The position numbers and the translations under genes were made by a program. Source: Serpula lacrymans var. lacrymans S7.9 (lineage: Eukaryota > Basidiomycota > Agaricomycetes > Boletales > Serpulaceae). Taken from it: DNA of 64,000 nt. The stretch's first letter is position 1. Each line of letters starts with the position of its first letter. The stretch lies in NCBI RefSeq assembly GCF_000218685.1, contig NW_006763290.1:2260792-2324791 (forward strand). The letters run 5' to 3'. This document shows, piece by piece, positions 32,796-44,059 of this stretch. Under the pieces are notes generated by a model. That model was not told the origin of the DNA. It saw only the letters and a program-made list of their open reading frames with translations, and did not search any database.

Positions 32796-35560
32796 TTGCC
32801 CAATCCAACAGTATCTGCCCACATGTTGTCCACTGGGGCTTCTCCATCAAGACATTGCATCATTTCAACACTGCCAGAAATTTGTAATCTAACAAAGGAG
32901 TGTATAGGCCTTTATTCATGTCTATTTCAAGCCAAAGTTGGGCAGGCAATAGCAAAAGGAGACCAGGATATTGTTTGTATAGCAGATACAGGTCAAAGTA
33001 AAATATTGGGTTTTCTGATACCCCTACTGCTTCGGCCAAGAGATATACAAATTATTGTTACACCACTAAATCTACTAGGTAAACAGAATGCTACAACACT
33101 GGCTAAAGCAGGCATCCGAGCCATTGCTATTAATGCCGAAACAGCGACAATAAATAATTTCAAGGTAAAACAGGATATTATGATAAACCAGGTATTTTGG
33201 CTTCTAAAATCTTCAACAGGCCATAGAAAATATCACCTACCGAGCAATCATAATCAGTCCAGAGCTCATTATGAAGCCAGGAGGACTTTTTGAGACAATA
33301 TTCAAGAATCCAGTATTTGTTGACTGAATAATTTCTGTGGTACTAGACAAAGCCCACAGTATTACAGAATGGTGTGACTTTTGTCCAGAATACAGAGAGC
33401 TTGGCCAGTTGCGGCACATTATCCCCAATGTACCCATTGTTGTCACTTCTACTACATTACCACAAGAAACTCTTACATCTGTCAAGAAACTACTACATAT
33501 ACACTCAGACCGGCTGTTCACTACCTATTGTTCTACGGACCGTCCCAACATCAGCATAGGAGTTTGAAAAATAAAATATCCACTGAACATGTATGCAGAC
33601 TTGGCTTTTATAGTGTTATGATACACAATTTTTGGACCTTTAAATTTCATTCTCCTCTTTAACTTTGTTCTGTAGTTTTCACACACTATGCCATGAGGCA
33701 CTTTTTTTTTTGTTCAAACTCCACCTTCTCGTGCTGCACTGCCCTTTTTCTTATTTTAGCTACAAGTCTCTCACGCAGTGGAGCTGGTCACACGGGCTGT
33801 GCCCTCTGACAGCATCAGCCACTGCTTTTATCAACTGTACAGTACATAAGTACAAACACGCTGTAGTAGTCTATAAACCTCAATAGATCCAGGAGACTCC
33901 TCAGCGAGTCCTCCTGTTGTTTACCCCCAACTAACTCGGTCCTATCTTAAGGGGTACCCACTCCCTCTTTTGCTTGTCTGAGTTGTGCGCCAGAGTAACT
34001 AACTTTTGGTTGTTACACATAGTGCCGGATGGCTGGAAGGTTGGGGACTCTCCCCCACTGATGTTTTTGGTATTTTTTGATGACATCCAAGAGGCCATTG
34101 GGGCTGCCAAGTTTCTTTGAAGTTGTTTACCAGTAGGCCTGCGTGACAAAATGAAGTGGTTCAATTCAGACATGTCAGCAACCTTCCAAAAAAAAGAATA
34201 TGAACATATGTGTAGCAGGGGCACTTGGGAGCTCTGCATAACAGACTCTTTTGGAATAGTCTGCTTGTTAACTCAGTCATAATAAACCAGACTAAAATAT
34301 TTATATATTAGGAAATGGACGTACCAGACATAATGTTGGTGGTTCAGTGGCGGGTCCAAGGCAATGGGGAAAAAAAGCTTACGGTACATACTGCTTGGCA
34401 GCGTTTTGGCCAGTCAGCACGAGATAAAAGTCTATATTTTATTTGCTGAAAAGGAGTTGTTTGATGATGAGCATCTGAAAAAAAAAGAGCAGAAAGAAGC
34501 CAGAGAAAAAAAGAGATAGCAGAAAAAATTACCACAGATGCCAGCAAAGCAAATGGCATTTTCAGGACTTGGCCCAAATTCTGAACCTGTTTCTATTCCC
34601 ACAAGGCCACAAGGCGAGTCTTCTGAAACAGACGGGGCAGAACTATTTGATGACCATTTGGAGAATGAAAGTGACAATGAAATAATGTTGGGAAAAGAGG
34701 TAGAGGATGAGAGTGGGCTGCAGCTAAAGGACACCATTTTGGAAGCACCCATAAATGCACAAAAACAAACCAAAAAGAAAAATAATCACCGAAGCAAAAT
34801 CAATCCATGCCTTGACTTTTTGATTAACGCTGATACACAGCCTGGAAAGCATTGTCAAAGGCAGGTTTTTAACTTCTACTTTGACAACATGGTAGCAGGT
34901 GAGAACTTACTGCTTCCTATTATGGCTGTTTGAACATTCTCACCATTCCTTCTCAAAAACCAATTGTCACCTGAAGGTTGTAAATGTTGCTGTGTCTGAT
35001 GCCCCATAGTTTGCTGTGATATTCATGCACCTGCTTATTTCTCAACACTTACTGACACAACTGTTGCTAAAGCTACTAAACAGCTCCACCGCTCTTGCCT
35101 CCCTAAGTATACAATGAACGACCAAGACTTTGCTCTTATTGATGCCCTCAAGATATGGAGAATAGCAAAAACAACAGAAACTTATGGACACGCTCACCTG
35201 GTCAACATTGGTCCCTCTATTATCATGACAGATAGTATTACAGACCGAGTTATCCATAGTGTGTCACAAAATCTGGAGCATGAAGGAGCTAGATTGAGAC
35301 AAAGTGGGCTGGAGCAAGTCAGTTTGGTGAGGAGGTAGTTCTAATAGTGCAGAATCACGTACCTTGGCCAACTCAAAGCCAAGCTGTCACTCAAGTTCCC
35401 GTAAAAGCATCACCTTTTGTTACAGCACCAATGCGGCCTCTCACAGCTGCTCTATCAATGCCTCTATCTACTTTGGCAACCAGGAAAATTTGGTGCGGCA
35501 CATATGGCCTCGAAGGCCACAACTGTAAGTGTCCCATTGTTTTTACTGTACTTTGACATC
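32796..35560 (+). pseudogene. RecQ-like DEAD/DEAH-box helicase relic 2
   Basis: Readable in sequence: CNLTKECIGLYSCLFQAKVG near 32885-32945; a degenerate motif I (VCIADTGQSKILGFLIPLLL) near 32973-33030; IIVTPLNLLGKQNATTLAKAG; RAIIISPELIMKPGG near 33240-33285; motif II as VVLDKAHSITEW near 33337-33372, with Lys for the Glu of DEAH; VPIVVTSTTLP; CSTDRPNIS near 33530; DLAFI at the family A LTR (33614-34017); then VPDGWKVGDSPPLMFLVFFD and DKMKWFNSDM near 34023-34180, DVPDIMLVVQWRVQG near 34319-34365, FAEKELFDDEHL and a charged tail to 34933. A further block, ALIDALKIWRIAKTTETYG, lies near 35130-35190, and a possible Cys/His tail near 35490-35530. Stops and frameshifts throughout. Confidence 0.8.
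33614..34017 (+). repeat. Solo LTR, family A, in helicase relic 2
   Basis: 404 bp, TGTTATGATACAC to GGTTGTTACA, flanked by TATAG (33609-33613) and CATAG (34018-34022), one mismatch. It separates DLAFI from VPDGWKV in the helicase frame. Confidence 0.9.
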
Positions 35561-37178
35561 TCGCTGACTCAGACTGTAGCTTGAAACTTAGTATGCAAGG
35601 CAAAAAAGGCACGTTCTTTGCACAATAATAAGAAGAATGTGAGTCAAACTGTACATATTTCTATCCTGATAATTCATATTTTTACAGCGGCCTCCATGAT
35701 AGGATCAATGCTAGAGGTCCTCTAACAAGAGGTCCTCATATTCTGGTTCCTCTATTCCATCTCCTGCCTCTTCGCTATCTGCTATAGTCTGTCCCACTTT
35801 ACTAGTATATGCTGCTATGCCTTTGTCTAGTAGGTTAAATAACATGTTGTATTTTGCGTCCAAGCTTTATATCATGTGCCGAGTTGATTTCCATATCCTT
35901 CAACAGGATTACAAATATTTTCCTCATATCTGCGTCTGCATGTTTACTGGTAAGATGACTCTGAAGCAAATTCTTTTCTACAGTAAGGTGAGTGGTGCGA
36001 TAGACTTGAACCAGTGGTGACTCTAAAATTATTCGCTCAACTGTTCTGTTAGATCCCACACCACCATTTTCAAACTAGATAGAATTATTTCAAGTCTACA
36101 GCTAGCAAGACAACACTCATCTTGATGAATAGATTATACAATTCAACGCACCAGTCAACCCCACAAAAGTTCCCCGGTTTGCCTGTTGGATTGACTAGTA
36201 TGTGGTATTGAATGGCTTTTCTACAAAATGTCAGCAAGGGAACCAACTTAGTGTCAGAGAAAAGACACACCGAAGACCAACTGGGTATTTAAAATGAACA
36301 TTGACTAAGCAGTTCAACATGTGAGTGGCATACTTGTGTTTCCCAGTAGCCTTGAAAATAAATATCCAAGGCACAATGCATGCTTCTACACCAGCAATAT
36401 CACCTGCATTTATAGTGTAGGAGAGCTCCTCCTATAATAATGCATATTTGTTAAACAACAAAGCATTTTTGTGTTGTTCATCTCGAGCATCCTGCCTTTT
36501 CCTTCGCTTCTAAGAGATAGTATGATCTGCAACATAATCCAGAGCTAACCGGTCAGCAATCAATTTCAAGTCTTCAAATGTTGGTTTTAATGCTGCAAAG
36601 TGCTCCAGTCCATGATGTGAAGAGTTTCTATTTTTAGCCTCAATTCTCCAGCAGTCCAGTCTATGACAAGCCCCCGCATGGCCAATAAGCTGGTGCATCT
36701 GTCGGAAACTAGGCTTTGAGCCAAAAATGCCCATTTCCCTTGGACAAAGTTTAGCTATATCTCACATGATGCTGGTCTCATCTTCTCTAGCAGCTGTCAG
36801 ATTGATAAACACACGCCAAAGTGCTTTGGCAGAAGCTATCTTGAGATGGAATAGCCCAGGGACAAACACTACATGCTGGAATTGATCCCATGGTGTTGCT
36901 TCAATAGCCCAACATTGCTGTACTGTCTGTAGATGTTCCCCGGTGCCTAAATCTCCATGAAATAGTACAACATGTTGAGATATGTCAGGTCCTTCATTAT
37001 TATCCCAGGCTGATGTGTTGTCCGACTGACTACCCCCATCTGCAGATGGCTCTGTTATTCCACCCTGTGCCAGCAACTCTACAACAACTTGTATGCTTCC
37101 TGACACTGTCAAATTATTAATGTCCATGGCCCTGGTAGCTATAATAGATGTTTTGATGACAGGAATTGGCTCAATTGG

Positions 37179-37990
37179 TGTAACAACCAAGATTTTGTAT
37201 ACTCTGGCGTACAGCTCAGACAAAGCTATAAAGAGGTGATGTAATGACCAAGATATACTCTGGCGCACACAGGAACACACTATAGAGAAAGATGATGAGG
37301 GAGTGGTTACCCCTTAATATGCAGTGAGTTAGTTGGTATACAACAGGAGGACTCGCTAAGGAGTCTCCTGGATCTATTGGGGTTTATATACTACTACAGG
37401 GTTGTTTGTACATGTGTACTATACAGTTGATAGATATAGTGGCTGATGATGTCATCGGGCCTAGCCCATATGACCAGCTCCACTGTGTGAGAGAGTTATG
37501 TCCAAAATAAGAAGAAAGGCAACGCGGCGCGGGAAGGGGAAGTGCCGCGCGGCACCCTGTGTGAAAGCTATAGTACAAGGTTAAAGCGGAGAATAAAAGT
37601 AAAGGGAAAGTCCAAAAATTGTGTTATCGTAACAGGTGAGGGGAGTGGTTACCCTTTAGATAGGACTGAGTTAGTTGTGGGTAAACAACAGGAGGACTTG
37701 CTGAGGAGTCTCCTTGATCTATTGGGGTATATATACTACTACAGTTTGTTTGTATATGTGTACTGTACAGTTGATGGAGGCGGTGGCTGATGATGTTATG
37801 GGGCACAGCCCGTGTGACCAGCTCCACTGTGTGAGAAACTTGTATCTAAAAATAGAAAAGGCAGTGCAGCACAAGAAGTGGAGTTTGAATAATAATGGAA
37901 AGTGCTGCATGGCACAGGGTGTGAAAACTACAAAAGAAAGTTGAAGAGGAGAATGTGAGTTAAAGGTCCAAAAATTGTGTTATTGTAACA
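37179..37990 (-). repeat. Solo LTR, family A (outer of a nested pair) in DUF6589 relic C
   Basis: Begins TGTAACAACCAAG and ends TTATTGTAACA, flanked by ATTGG (37174-37178 and 37991-37995). It contains a second family A LTR at 37240-37634. Without it and its duplicated GGTGA, the length is about 412 bp. The start motif reads AGCAAGTCCT, one CpG-type change. Confidence 0.93.
37240..37634 (-). repeat. Solo LTR, family A (inner of a nested pair)
   Basis: 395 bp, TGTAATGACCAAG to ATCGTAACA, flanked by GGTGA (37235-37239 and 37635-37639). It is more CpG-rich (GCGCGG, GCCGCGCGGC) than the LTR it landed in, consistent with being younger. Confidence 0.93.
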
Positions 37991-38702
37991 ATTGGTACTG
38001 GAGGTTCAATCTGAGACTTGAAGCTCGCAAAGTAAGCAAGTCCTTGATGACAGAGATCATGCATGAACTTCCACAAATTGAATTGCTGTTGATGGCTAAG
38101 TCCTGAGGCGTTGGGAATATCAGGATGTATGCTGAGTAGCTGTTCTAATGTTTCCCTAGTGAGACCATCAGACAGAATGATATTTCGATTGAATGTGGAT
38201 TTTTCCCAGAGTTCCTGAGAGCACTTGAGGTCTCTGAGAGTAACACCATGCTGCAAGGGAAATAGCAGACCCGAAGTGAGATGCTTCAACGTATCTGATG
38301 ATTTTTTGGCCACAGGTTGGTGGGACTTCAAGTCCACATCAAAATTATCATACACATATGAGGCTAGCATTGTTTGCCCTAGCGCACGGATGTTACGGTG
38401 AGACTCAGCTGATAACAGCCGAATGGCACTGTGGATTGCACTCTGTGAGATTGAGACGCCCATGCGGGCCATTGCATCGATAACCTTCTCGGGGGAATAT
38501 GATGATTGCAAGAAAATACCTATCACGCTCTGCAGTGCATTGGACTTTAAGTTTGTACTCTGCATCATGACACTCAAAATGACAATTTTTTTCTATATTA
38601 TTACAAGCCCATAATTAGCAGTACAAAGTTCAAATTTGTAGCGAGGAGACATACAACTGCAATCACAGCTTTCCGATTGTGTTCACGCTCATTGGTGCTA
38701 CT

Positions 38703-39022
38703 TGTTAGTTTTGGTGATTCTGCACCTTTGTGCTAACTATATATTTTCATTCCTTTCTCTATCTATTCTTCTATCATTCACTATTGATTGTGTTCTCTAT
38801 TATTTCGCCTTTGTGGCTGCTTTGTTTACCTTTGTTTACAAAACTTCGGACAGTACTGCAGAGTCCAATGCTTCCTATTCTCTAGTTACTCACATTGGAC
38901 TCTAGGTACTGTATACCTGTCATACTCTCTAATAATAAAGTTACTCACATTGGACTCTAGTTTCAGTCCCTGATTGCTCTCAGCAAGTGGCTAGACACTT
39001 CCTTCAAGCTTTGTTCTTAATA
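38703..39022 (+). repeat. Solo LTR, family B (long subfamily) in DUF6589 relic C
   Basis: 320 bp, TGTTAGTTTTGGTG to GTTCTTAATA, flanked by CTACT (38698-38702 and 39023-39027). It differs from the 280-bp form by an internal duplication of ACTCACATTGGACTCTAG with about 40 bp between the units. Confidence 0.92.
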
Positions 39023-39432
39023 CTACTTGCCAGGTCCTCGATGATTCCCTCCAAGTCTAACTTGTCAATGTGATCCCAATATGTGTCTTCAGCTCCACAT
39101 CACTCATCCTATAATCACTATCCCTGTCCCTGTCTACCTTTGAGATCTTTGTAGTGGTGTTTAGAAGGTACCTTAGAAGTTCCCATAGATACAGTGCAAG
39201 GGCCTGGTACTGCATAGCCATCTCTGCAATACAGAACATCTCGATTTGTTCAGCAGTCGCTTTTATGGCGTTGAAGTGTCGGCCACTGCTTTCACTTGTC
39301 AATTTGTATCTCGGATGCATACTGTTCTTGCATTATTTTGCTGGCCCACACCAAGGAGCCGTTTGGAACTGGGTCGGTATCCATTGTTTGAGAAATGATA
39401 GTCTTGCAGAGTTCACAGTGATTGCCTGTGGG

Positions 39433-39747
39433 TGACAAAACCGGATAAACCCGGTCTCTGCTAAAGTAGCCATTGTTCTCCATGGAGCATAGCCACCACT
39501 CCATAGAGTCACCATTGTTCTCCTAGGAGTCATTATACTGTAGTGAGTAGCACCTCCAACTATAAGTAGTAGGGGGTTTAGTATAGGAATACCTCAGTCG
39601 TTTCTATAGCTTCTTGGGCAGTGGCTGAGGTATGTTATATTACATTTATTAGAGATCACCTTAAACTAACATCTGTTTCACTTAGGTAAATAATAAGTCG
39701 TTTCTATAGCCTCTCGGGCAGCGGCTGAGTTTCACTTAGATTTATTA
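39433..39747 (+). repeat. Solo LTR, family C
   Basis: 315 bp, TGACAAAACCGGATAAAC to ACTTAGATTTATTA, flanked by GTGGG (39428-39432) and GTGTG (39748-39752). Other copies are at 44517-44803 and 58748-59065. It contains two CTATAGC(C/T)TC.(C/T)GGGCAG.GGCTGAG units. Confidence 0.85.
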
Positions 39748-39869
39748 GTGTGATCAATTGATGAGTGATTGACTCGGACATGAATTAATACCAATCTTGA
39801 AGTTACCTTATTGCCTAAAACGGATAATTCGAGACAGTCGACAGGATTTATTTTGGAGTGGGTTATTCC

Positions 39870-40085
39870 CGAAGTCAGCCGTCACTTGACGGTCACCAGT
39901 CACTGTGGCTGACTCGCTTTACAAATGTTCAAGTCCAGCCGCTGTGGAGAGGTTTAGAATCAAAGTTCAGCTGACTTTCAAAAAATTATCTTATCATTTA
40001 TCTAATCTACATGTCCCTAGGATAAATTCTGAACCTCAAAACAGTGGCCTGAGGTAAACCCCTCACCAAGCGCTAATTGGGGCTT
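39870..40085 (-). repeat. Repeat R2, uninterrupted copy, upstream of the WD40 gene
   Basis: On the minus strand it reads CCACTGTTTTGAGGTTCAGA ... CAGCTGAACTTTGATTC ... CAGCGGCTGGACTTGAAC ... GTGACGGCTGACTT. It supplies the empty-site version of the insertion at 29428-32654. It ends about 130 bp before the WD40 start codon. Confidence 0.68.
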
Positions 40086-40212
40086 ATTACTAATATATAT
40101 ACAAGGTATTTCAATCGTGACTGAAGCGTGAGTCAAATTTAGCGGTGTAATTTCGCAAAGATATCGGTTCTCACCAGACGACACTCTTCCCTGTTTCTAA
40201 TATCCAAGTATC

Positions 40213-42808
40213 ATGCAAAACGATTTCGACGCTAATATGGCCGGTGACGAAAACGCTTATGGTGCCCCGGACGTTGACATCGATGATACTGGCGACGATG
40301 GCAGAAATGTAGTCGATGAGCTCGAAGAACGACTGGAATCACAGAGCCCCGACGAAGGGGGGTCGTCGATAGCACATATTTTACGTTGTAAGTATTGATG
40401 CTCCATAGTAAACATCCCGTCTGTTGATATCCTATTCAGCTCTGTTTGACGTTCAAGACAATGCTGATAACGGTGAGCGGAATCTCACTCCAGCCTCTCC
40501 CAGCAGCCAGCGGACAGTCCACCTAAGCGGACTCACTTTAGAAGACTTAGTTCGTCTTCTCGGTGGTCCATCGTCCAATTACGGGCGCTCCTCCGTGATG
40601 CAGGAGGAAGACGAAGGAGACGGAGACGGAGAAGAGTACTATGGACGTGGTGCTAGCTGGAATACTCAATGGTTTCCGAAAGTAACAAAACCTCAAAAAC
40701 CGGGAGTTGAGCTACTACTGAGCGGAGAGTTTGGCCGCATTAGTGCAAAGACAAGTAACGTTAAATCCGAAAGAAATCTGACTAGGCTATTACTGAATCG
40801 TGTGGTACAACCTCGGAAGACCACACTTAGAGAAGAGTTCACCAGTGTTAGTTTCTTTGTCCTTCTATGTACTTCATTATTTACACTCATTCAGGATCTT
40901 ATCCCCAATTCTAACGGAACTGCCGTGGCCTCATACGGGGCTAACATCTATTGTGGGCAGTTTTCGAAAGGTAGTGGAGTTATCTCATCGTTTTATCAGA
41001 GATGAGTTAACTCGAATATGATGTAGACTCTACTTTCTATTACACCTGCTGTCAAGGTAGGTAGCGCGTCACGCTTGGCAGCTCGTGCGCCTTATCCATT
41101 TTAAAAGATTTCCGTCTTCATATCTACGATATGACTGGACCTCCGACTTCTTATGTCAGGCCTATCTATGCTCCCTCTCGCCGAGGGGGCTATATGGATC
41201 ATATTGCTTACGACCATGAGACGACTTTAAAGGTATTAAAAACTATACAAGGCGGCTCTGGTCGCTGGACGATAACGGACTCTCATTTAAGTCCCGATAA
41301 TGAAAGGTAAAGTGGCGCTCATGCTAGTCAATCGTACGGTGTTTATCAGGGACCATTTCAGGATTATTTACTCGTCAATCGTAGGAGGATTTGATTTTTT
41401 TCGTTATACTAGTTATCTCACAGTAAGCAGTCGCCAACGGTTTATATGACCAGCACTCTTGACACTTCGCCTGAACAAATACCGATTCGTTTTTCCGACC
41501 CACCTCGACGTTCGGCTCGACTCGCTTGGGGTTTTGATGATGATTCATTTGGGATATGGAGCTGCAGATTTTCTGCGGATGGAAGGGAAGTGGTAGCTGG
41601 AGGCAGTGGTCAAATCTTCGGTACGTCATACTACTCGTACTTGCTCTTTTTTTACTGATGGTGTGCTTGCCTCAGTTTATGATCTTTTGGCTGACCGAAG
41701 GACCGTCAGAATTAGGGCACATGATGATGATGTGAACAGCTGCTGCTGGGCTGATGCAACTTCCGGAAATGTACTTATCAGTGCCTCTGATGATGCTCTC
41801 CTTAAAGTTTGGTGAGTTAAGTATATTTATCTTTATGCTAGTCAATTCACGTGTTTCAAGGGACCGGCGTTCTCTGGGTGCATCGCGAAAACCTTCAGGT
41901 GTACTAGTTGGTCATACAGAGGGTATTACCAATGTCTCAGCTAAAGGTGATGGGCGGTATGTTATCTCGAACGGCAAAGACCAAGCACTTCGCCTTTGGG
42001 ATCTACGGAAAATGTGTACTAGCGAGGACCTTGACAATGGTGCTAATAAAGTCTACAGAGCACGAGGATATGATTATAGGCATGTTACGCAGGCTTCGCA
42101 AAATGTCTGTGACTTACTTCTGTTTTAGATACGGGCATTATCCAAAACCTAAAGTATCTGCTCACCCCAAGGATTGCAGTGTCATGACATATAGAGGTCA
42201 CGCTGTTCTTCGAACACTCATACGTTGTCACTTCAGTCCAGCTGAGACAACAGGGAGCCAATACCTGTATTCTGGGTCCGCTGATGGAAAAATACACGTG
42301 TGTTCTTCTCCTCCATTACCCAAACTTGGTCGCGTTGAACCAAGGTCTCGTTTAGATATGGTCTCTTGACGGCCGTGTTGTCCAAGTTCTGGACAGATCA
42401 CAGACGCTACCGATGACGTATGATCCTTCTGCACCTGAGATGGAACCATTAAAGGGATCACGGAGCACGGTCTGCGTCCGTGATGTTAGCTGGCACTCAC
42501 AGGTTAGTTTTACCATGCTGACGCTCCTTTGAACGCGCAATGATGTTTCCTGACAGGAACCCGTTATGATGAGTGCTGGATGGGAAGGTGATCGTGTAGG
42601 GGGGAGTATTGTTGCTAGACACGAATGGAAAGGGTTGTTGAAAACGTCACTGGAGGATTGGGTAGAGAAGGACCATCAAGAGAGAAGGGATTCGGTAACT
42701 AGGCGGCGAGGCGATCGAATTCCTGGAGCCTTTGAAAGCGATGTAAGTCTACTATTAATTCTGGGAACATTACCATCTAACTATGAACAGGAAAGCTTTA
42801 TATACTGA
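40213..42808 (+). CDS. WD40-repeat protein, DCAF11/LEC14B type (predicted CUL4-DDB1 substrate receptor)
   Basis: Thirteen exons can be joined in frame: 40213-40387, 40440-40846, 40895-40970, 41027-41056, 41108-41306, 41362-41380, 41431-41620, 41676-41811, 41861-42079, 42129-42297, 42356-42502, 42557-42742, 42791-42808; 656 aa. All introns are 48-61 bp and GT-AG except the ninth (42080-42128), which starts GC. The N-terminus is acidic; ELLLSGEFGR lies near residue 165. WD repeats follow (for example YDLLADRRTVRIRAHDDDVN, SGSADGKIHIWSLDGRVVQV). Two repeats end in the WDxR form (KVWDRR near residue 411, LRLWDLRK near 455), the motif that contacts DDB1. DCAF11/WDR23 proteins select substrates for CUL4 ubiquitin ligases, probably in nucleus and cytosol. 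Start chosen at the first ATG of exon 1. No stop or frameshift was seen; this is the best host gene here, with repeats on both sides. Confidence 0.93.
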
Positions 42809-43986
42809 TTTGGAGCTAAGCTGGTAGAGTAAGAGTCAAGTCCGATACGAGCTAAGGAGTGTACAAACTGGTGACAATGAAGTGAGATATAAACGAGAGT
42901 ATGCCTAGTTTGCGAATAGCTGAGTGGCTGAGTCCTTGGTGTGACGAGTCACGTCCATTACATTCCCCCTTCCAGACATTGCCAGGTTAACTCAGTCCCT
43001 GCTGCTTTCATTGTGGCTTCCTTCTCCTCGTTCTTGTGCATGTGCATCATTCACCACAGGCAGGACTGCACAAGAGACTGTCTGACTCAAGCCTGATCCA
43101 CCCTTGAACATGAAAATTTCAGCCGCAGCGCCGCCCAAGTACAACACACTCAACTGCAAGTTGCTTGGTTGGTATCATCGTGAATTGGTAAATGACGAAT
43201 CATCTGGACCCCTACCAATGTTATAAGACGCGTGTATGTTACAATGTAGTTTCTCTGATAGCAAATTTCTTGAGAAGTTTAGCTGATCCTGGAACATTCA
43301 GTATTAGCCACAGCTCCTAGCGAGCAGCTTAGAAGCTCCAGTCAGATTCAGCTTATGTAACTTACAGGATTACACTGCAGAGTATCTACCTACCATGAAA
43401 AAATGTACAAAGAAACCAGCTTTGGGTCAAGGCAAGTACTTAAGCACTGGCTACTGCTCTTCTCTTTTCCCTGCACCCCCATCTCAAACAACTGCTAAAT
43501 CAGACCCGCACTACAACTTCAAGTTGAAATTGAATATGCATTGCTCGTTTCCTTATCCAACTGCCAAAGTGTAAGTGAGGTGTTCATTATTATTACCAGC
43601 CTTGTTTCTAACCACCCTTTGCCGATCATAGCGCAGCTTGCTCTTCCTCAAGTCCCTTTATTTTGGGGTGAATGCGAGGAAGCCAGCAGTTGCTTCTGTT
43701 TGCACCATCCTCCCTCATGGTCTGGAATCTCTCAACAATGTGCACTTTCCGTCTAGGCTTGCAAGCCAGCTAATATCATGTGATAACCATCAATAGCCAT
43801 GTGATTCATAGCAGTCACAGGCTCAATCCAGTCATATGATACATATAACAGTTCAGCTTGATTACAAAGCCAATTTTAGCTGAGACTGTGGCAACACTAC
43901 CTATCACAACACAATGGGATCCGCACCCGTGTACAGTGATTCTAGACCTTCTGGGCATGCAACCAATCAGTATGCTTTTGAAGTAC
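42809..43986. other. Intergenic, no gene recognised
   Basis: Downstream of the WD40 gene. A CT-rich stretch runs from about 42965 to 43050, with scattered short open frames but no domain, repeat or RNA signal that I can support. Confidence 0.5.
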
Positions 43987-44059
43987 GCCTTGGTAGCTTA
44001 GTTGGTAAAGCACCAGACCATGAAAGCTGGAGTCCCAGGTTCAAGCCCTGGCCAATGCA
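43987..44059 (+). tRNA. tRNA-Met-like gene or pseudogene
   Basis: Cloverleaf parts: acceptor GCCTTGG/CCAATGC (six of seven pairs), D arm GCTT-AGTTGGTA-AAGC, T arm CCAGG-TTCAAGC-CCTGG, and discriminator A; 73 nt in all. The anticodon arm has a CCAG/CTGG stem around ACCATGAAAG, one base too long, with CAT as likely anticodon; it resembles the fungal elongator tRNA-Met arm but is altered. A and B boxes are good. It may be a decayed tRNA or a SINE head. Confidence 0.55.

Larger units (their letters stand above)
35835..39790 (-). pseudogene. DUF6589-family gene relic C (multiply interrupted)
   Basis: Minus strand, N-terminal end near 39790. HCELCKTIISQ near 39415-39385; ATAEQIEMFCIAEMAMQYQA and LALYLWELLRYLL near 39260-39160; after a family B LTR, LQSVIGIFLQSSYSPEKVID and ALGQTMLASYVYDNFDVDLK near 38530-38330; SDTLKHLTSGLLFPLQHGVT; after a nested pair of family A LTRs, AMDINNLTVSGSIQVVVELL, VVLFHGDLGTGEHLQTV, FVPGLFHLKIASAKALWRVF to 36770; SFRQMHQLIGHAGACHRLDC and KPTFEDLKLIADRLALDYVA near 36710-36530; FCGVDWCVELYN near 36160-36130; and a tail to the stop at 35835. 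This keeps the Tyr-Asp-Asn, Gly-Asp, Phe-His and Val-Glu positions. Broken by stops, a lost joint near 36510 and four LTR insertions. It belongs to a different subfamily from A and B. Confidence 0.82.
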
